The notes below the pieces were generated by a model. It was not told where the DNA came from and searched no databases. It saw only the letters and a list, made by a program, of their open reading frames with translations. A DNA stretch of 64,000 nucleotides from Paraspadella gotoi (lineage: Eukaryota; Chaetognatha): assembly GCA_051294375.1 (NCBI GenBank), contig CM119268.1, positions 14,464,301 to 14,528,300 of the forward strand, given 5' to 3'. Each line of letters starts with the position of its first letter. Position 1 is the first letter of the stretch. Shown piece after piece: positions 61,550 to 64,000 of the stretch. A program made the position numbers and the translations under genes.

Positions 61550-63105
61550 TGAATGAATGAATGAATGAATGAATGAATGAATGAATGAATGAATGAATGA
61601 ATGAATGAATGAATGAATGAAATCAGTCAATATACCTCACGGAAGAAAATGAATTTTATTGCATCCATCAGTATACATGACGTCGAACGATCCCTGGAAG
61701 AAATGAGTATTTTTTTTACAACTATCTATAAATATCCCCACCCGCGCGCTTGGACGCGTCACCTCATCGAACGCCATCTCTCGCACGCGTCTCGTTTAGT
61801 CCGGCGAAGAGAAAACAAAAGCCAATAAAAAACAAATGTCCTCTTTCTCCTCCACACCCCACAGCTCCCTCTCACCACGCCTCCCCCCTTCACCTCGGCC
61901 CCTCCTCCTTTTTTATGCCTCATCGACGGTTTTTTCGGCTGCGGGGGCGGAAGTCGATCGTCCAGGGGTCAACCCCGCGGGGTCAGCCCCGAGGGGTCGT
62001 CGTCGGGGTNNNNNNNNNNNNNNNNNNNNNNNNNNNNNNNNNNNNNNNNNNNNNNNNNNNNNNNNNNNNNNNNNNNNNNNNNNNNNNNNNNNNNNNNNNN
62101 NNNNNNNNNNNNNNNNNNNNNNNNNNNNNNNNNNNNNNGGCAAGAAAGGTGGCTGGAAAAAGGTTATGATTATGAAGCGGAGAGAAAGAAAAGGCCTTTG
62201 TGATTGTGACTGCCTGGCTTTGATTTTTAATGCCATTATTAAATATTAATTACTCCATTTGATGGTAATCTTCGAAATTGCGGTGACTCAAAAATAAGAA
62301 TTTAGAGAAAAATTNNNNNNNNNNNNNNNNNNNNNNNNNNNNNNNNNNNNNNNNNNNNNNNNNNNNNNNNNNNNNNNNNNNNNNNNNNNNNNNNNNNNNN
62401 NNNNNNNNNNNNNNGTCGTCGTCGTCTTTGTTTGAATCATTTGAGTTCCCAAAAAATCTTATTTATACGAAAACTGTTAATTTTGAAATTTAATCATGTT
62501 TTTAGACTATAAACCTGCATGTTCGAGAAAACGGCGAACAAGAGACGAATTAAAATAAAAGGAACAAATACTGAAGTAGGTTAATGGCNNNNNNNNNNNN
62601 NNNNNNNNNNNNNNNNNNNNNNNNNNNNNNNNNNNNNNNNNNNNNNNNNNNNNNNNNNNNNNNNNNNNNNNNNNNNNNNNNNNNNNNNNNNNNNNNNNNN
62701 NNNNNNNNNNNNNNNNNNNNNNNNNNNNNNNNNNNNNNNNNNNNNNNNNNNNNNNNNNNNNNNNNNNNNNNNNNNNNNNNNNNNNNNNNNNNNNNNNNNN
62801 NNNNNNNNNNNNNNNNNNNNNNNNNNNNNNNNNNNNNNNNNNNNNNNNNNNNNNNNNNNNNNNNNNNNNNNNNNNNNNNNNNNNNNNNNNNNNNNNNNNN
62901 NNNNNNNNNNNNNNNNNNNNNNNNNNNNNNNNNNNNNNNNNNNNNNNNNNNNNNNNNNNNNNNNNNNNNNNNNNNNNNNNNNNNNNNNTATCGCAGAAGG
63001 AGGTCTTAAGCAGAGTGGGCGTGGCGAAAGGAGAGAGAGAAAAAAAGGAATTAATGACGTCACGAGGAGTTTGTAATTTGCGCGACGACGAGGATCGAGA
63101 GAGCG
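61550..63105 (-). repeat. Inverted duplication, right arm
   Basis: Reverse-complement copy of 52661-54745, broken by gaps at 62010-62138, 62315-62414 and 62589-62988. Its left end is replaced by a (GAAT)n array (about 61548-61620) where the other arm has scattered TTCATT words. Confidence 0.92.
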
Positions 63106-63122
63106 ATTCACGTCGTTTCAGT

Positions 63123-63154
63123 CTATGTCGTCGTCGTCGTCGTCGTCGTCGTCG
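63123..63154. repeat. (GTC)n trinucleotide repeat
   Basis: About ten GTC units. A complementary (GAC)n lies at 63698-63729. Confidence 0.93.
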
Positions 63155-63457
63155 TTAGGAACTTTGTTTTTCAGAGATGAATACGATAGGAGGTGAGAAT
63201 AAGAAATTGTAAATTACAATTTAGTAGCGCGAGTTGCAGTGGGCATCTGTGAAAAACGTGAACGTAACACGGATTAATTTTTATTAGAAAAACAACGAAT
63301 GACATGAGGACGAAGAATTTTGACAAGAATTGAAATCCTCTGATCCTCCAAATCTCAGTCTCTTTCTCTCTTAACCAGATTCGCTTTGCTTCTCTTTTCC
63401 ACTCCCTATCATGGACTCCCTCTTTTCCCTCAATCTCTCCCCTCTCCCCCACTTTCT

Positions 63458-63558
<101 letters not shown>

Positions 63559-63619
63559 TCGCAAGCTTAGGAAGAAATCGCGTCGCTCAAAACTGGAGGC
63601 CAGAAAATAAATCTCCCTC

Positions 63620-64000
63620 CGCGATCGACGCGCCACGTCGCGTGTCACGTCTTGTCACCCTCTTGTCACGCTGGTGTAGCGAGGATCGATTGAAAGATGA
63701 ACGACGACGACGACGACGACGACGACGACAGTGACGTCGACGTTATCTCTGTCATCGCGAATCGGACGCCTCGACAGGCGGTGTAGTCCCTGCTCGGGGC
63801 CGGAACCAGGACGTCACGCCGCTACGCTCGCCCGGCTTCCCGCGGCGATACGCTGGTTCGGCGTCGCCGCGGAACGCGTCACGCTCGTCCCGCTCGGCTT
63901 CACGCCGCGCGCTTCCGGGCGACGGAGCCACGTGGCGTTTCCCTCGTCGGCGAACGCGTCGTTGACGGCGGGAGATATCATCGGCGGAATGTTGCGGTAA
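63620..64000. other. GC- and CpG-rich segment at the window edge, possible exon
   Basis: Right of the (GAC)n array the sequence becomes strongly GC-rich and non-repetitive. A plus frame is open from about 63731 to a TAA that is the last three bases of the window. Two minus frames are open from the edge to stops at 63816 and 63754. All have G/C-rich third positions, so strand cannot be decided and no domain is recognised. It is the most exon-like segment outside the retrotransposon. Confidence 0.35.

Overview
This is a gap-rich scaffold piece from a eukaryotic, very probably invertebrate animal nuclear genome. The evidence is an animal-type Ty3/Gypsy retrotransposon, huge amounts of (GA/CT)n, (GAAA)n, (GAAT)n and (CGA)n microsatellite, long AT-rich gene-poor stretches and no bacterial-style operons. 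The microsatellite load and element type suggest an arthropod, perhaps a crustacean, but no host gene is recognisable enough to prove it.

Layout. 1-975 is purine-rich repeat ending in a 100-N gap. 1076-6517 is the only confidently coding feature: a minus-strand Gypsy LTR retrotransposon with a complete 5' LTR (5860-6517), a primer site resembling the tRNA-Trp complement, gag (5732 to 4593), a -1 frameshift site, pol (protease, RT, RNase H, integrase, GPY/F, Pro/Arg-rich tail), a polypurine tract and the first 39 bases of the 3' LTR, whose remainder is lost in the gap. The CHCC-type nucleocapsid motif plus the Trp-like primer site point to the CsRn1 lineage. Gag and pol would be made from one transcript: gag alone, or Gag-Pol after slippage. 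There is no env.

6518-21500 is AT-rich or simple-sequence DNA with a G-quadruplex candidate, hairpins, pyrimidine tracts and one promoter-like cluster. 21540-24745 holds a direct duplication. 23.5-34 kb is dense with gaps and has a cluster of three palindromic CRE sites before a short polyalanine ORF, a telomere-like degenerate stretch and a decamer array. 35.6-42.8 kb holds a second direct duplication flanking a T-rich block with a degenerate ~17-bp repeat. 49.7-58.1 kb holds a third direct duplication (~2.9 kb), and 52.66-54.75 kb is repeated inverted at 61.55-63.1 kb. The copies differ mainly by one-base indels, and all three large pairs at 21-24, 49-58 and 52-63 kb, like the 35/42 kb pair, lie at or near 25-N contig joins, so much of this looks like haplotype or long-read assembly duplication rather than biology. 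The right edge (63.6-64.0 kb) is GC-rich and open in several frames.

I did not find a convincing undescribed multi-gene system. The strongest biological observations are in the retrotransposon: a textbook slippery heptamer with stem-loop, an unusual Asp-Gly-Gly protease active site, a pol frame that crosses the polypurine tract and terminates inside the LTR, and a tRNA-like Pol III promoter layout antisense in the LTR.
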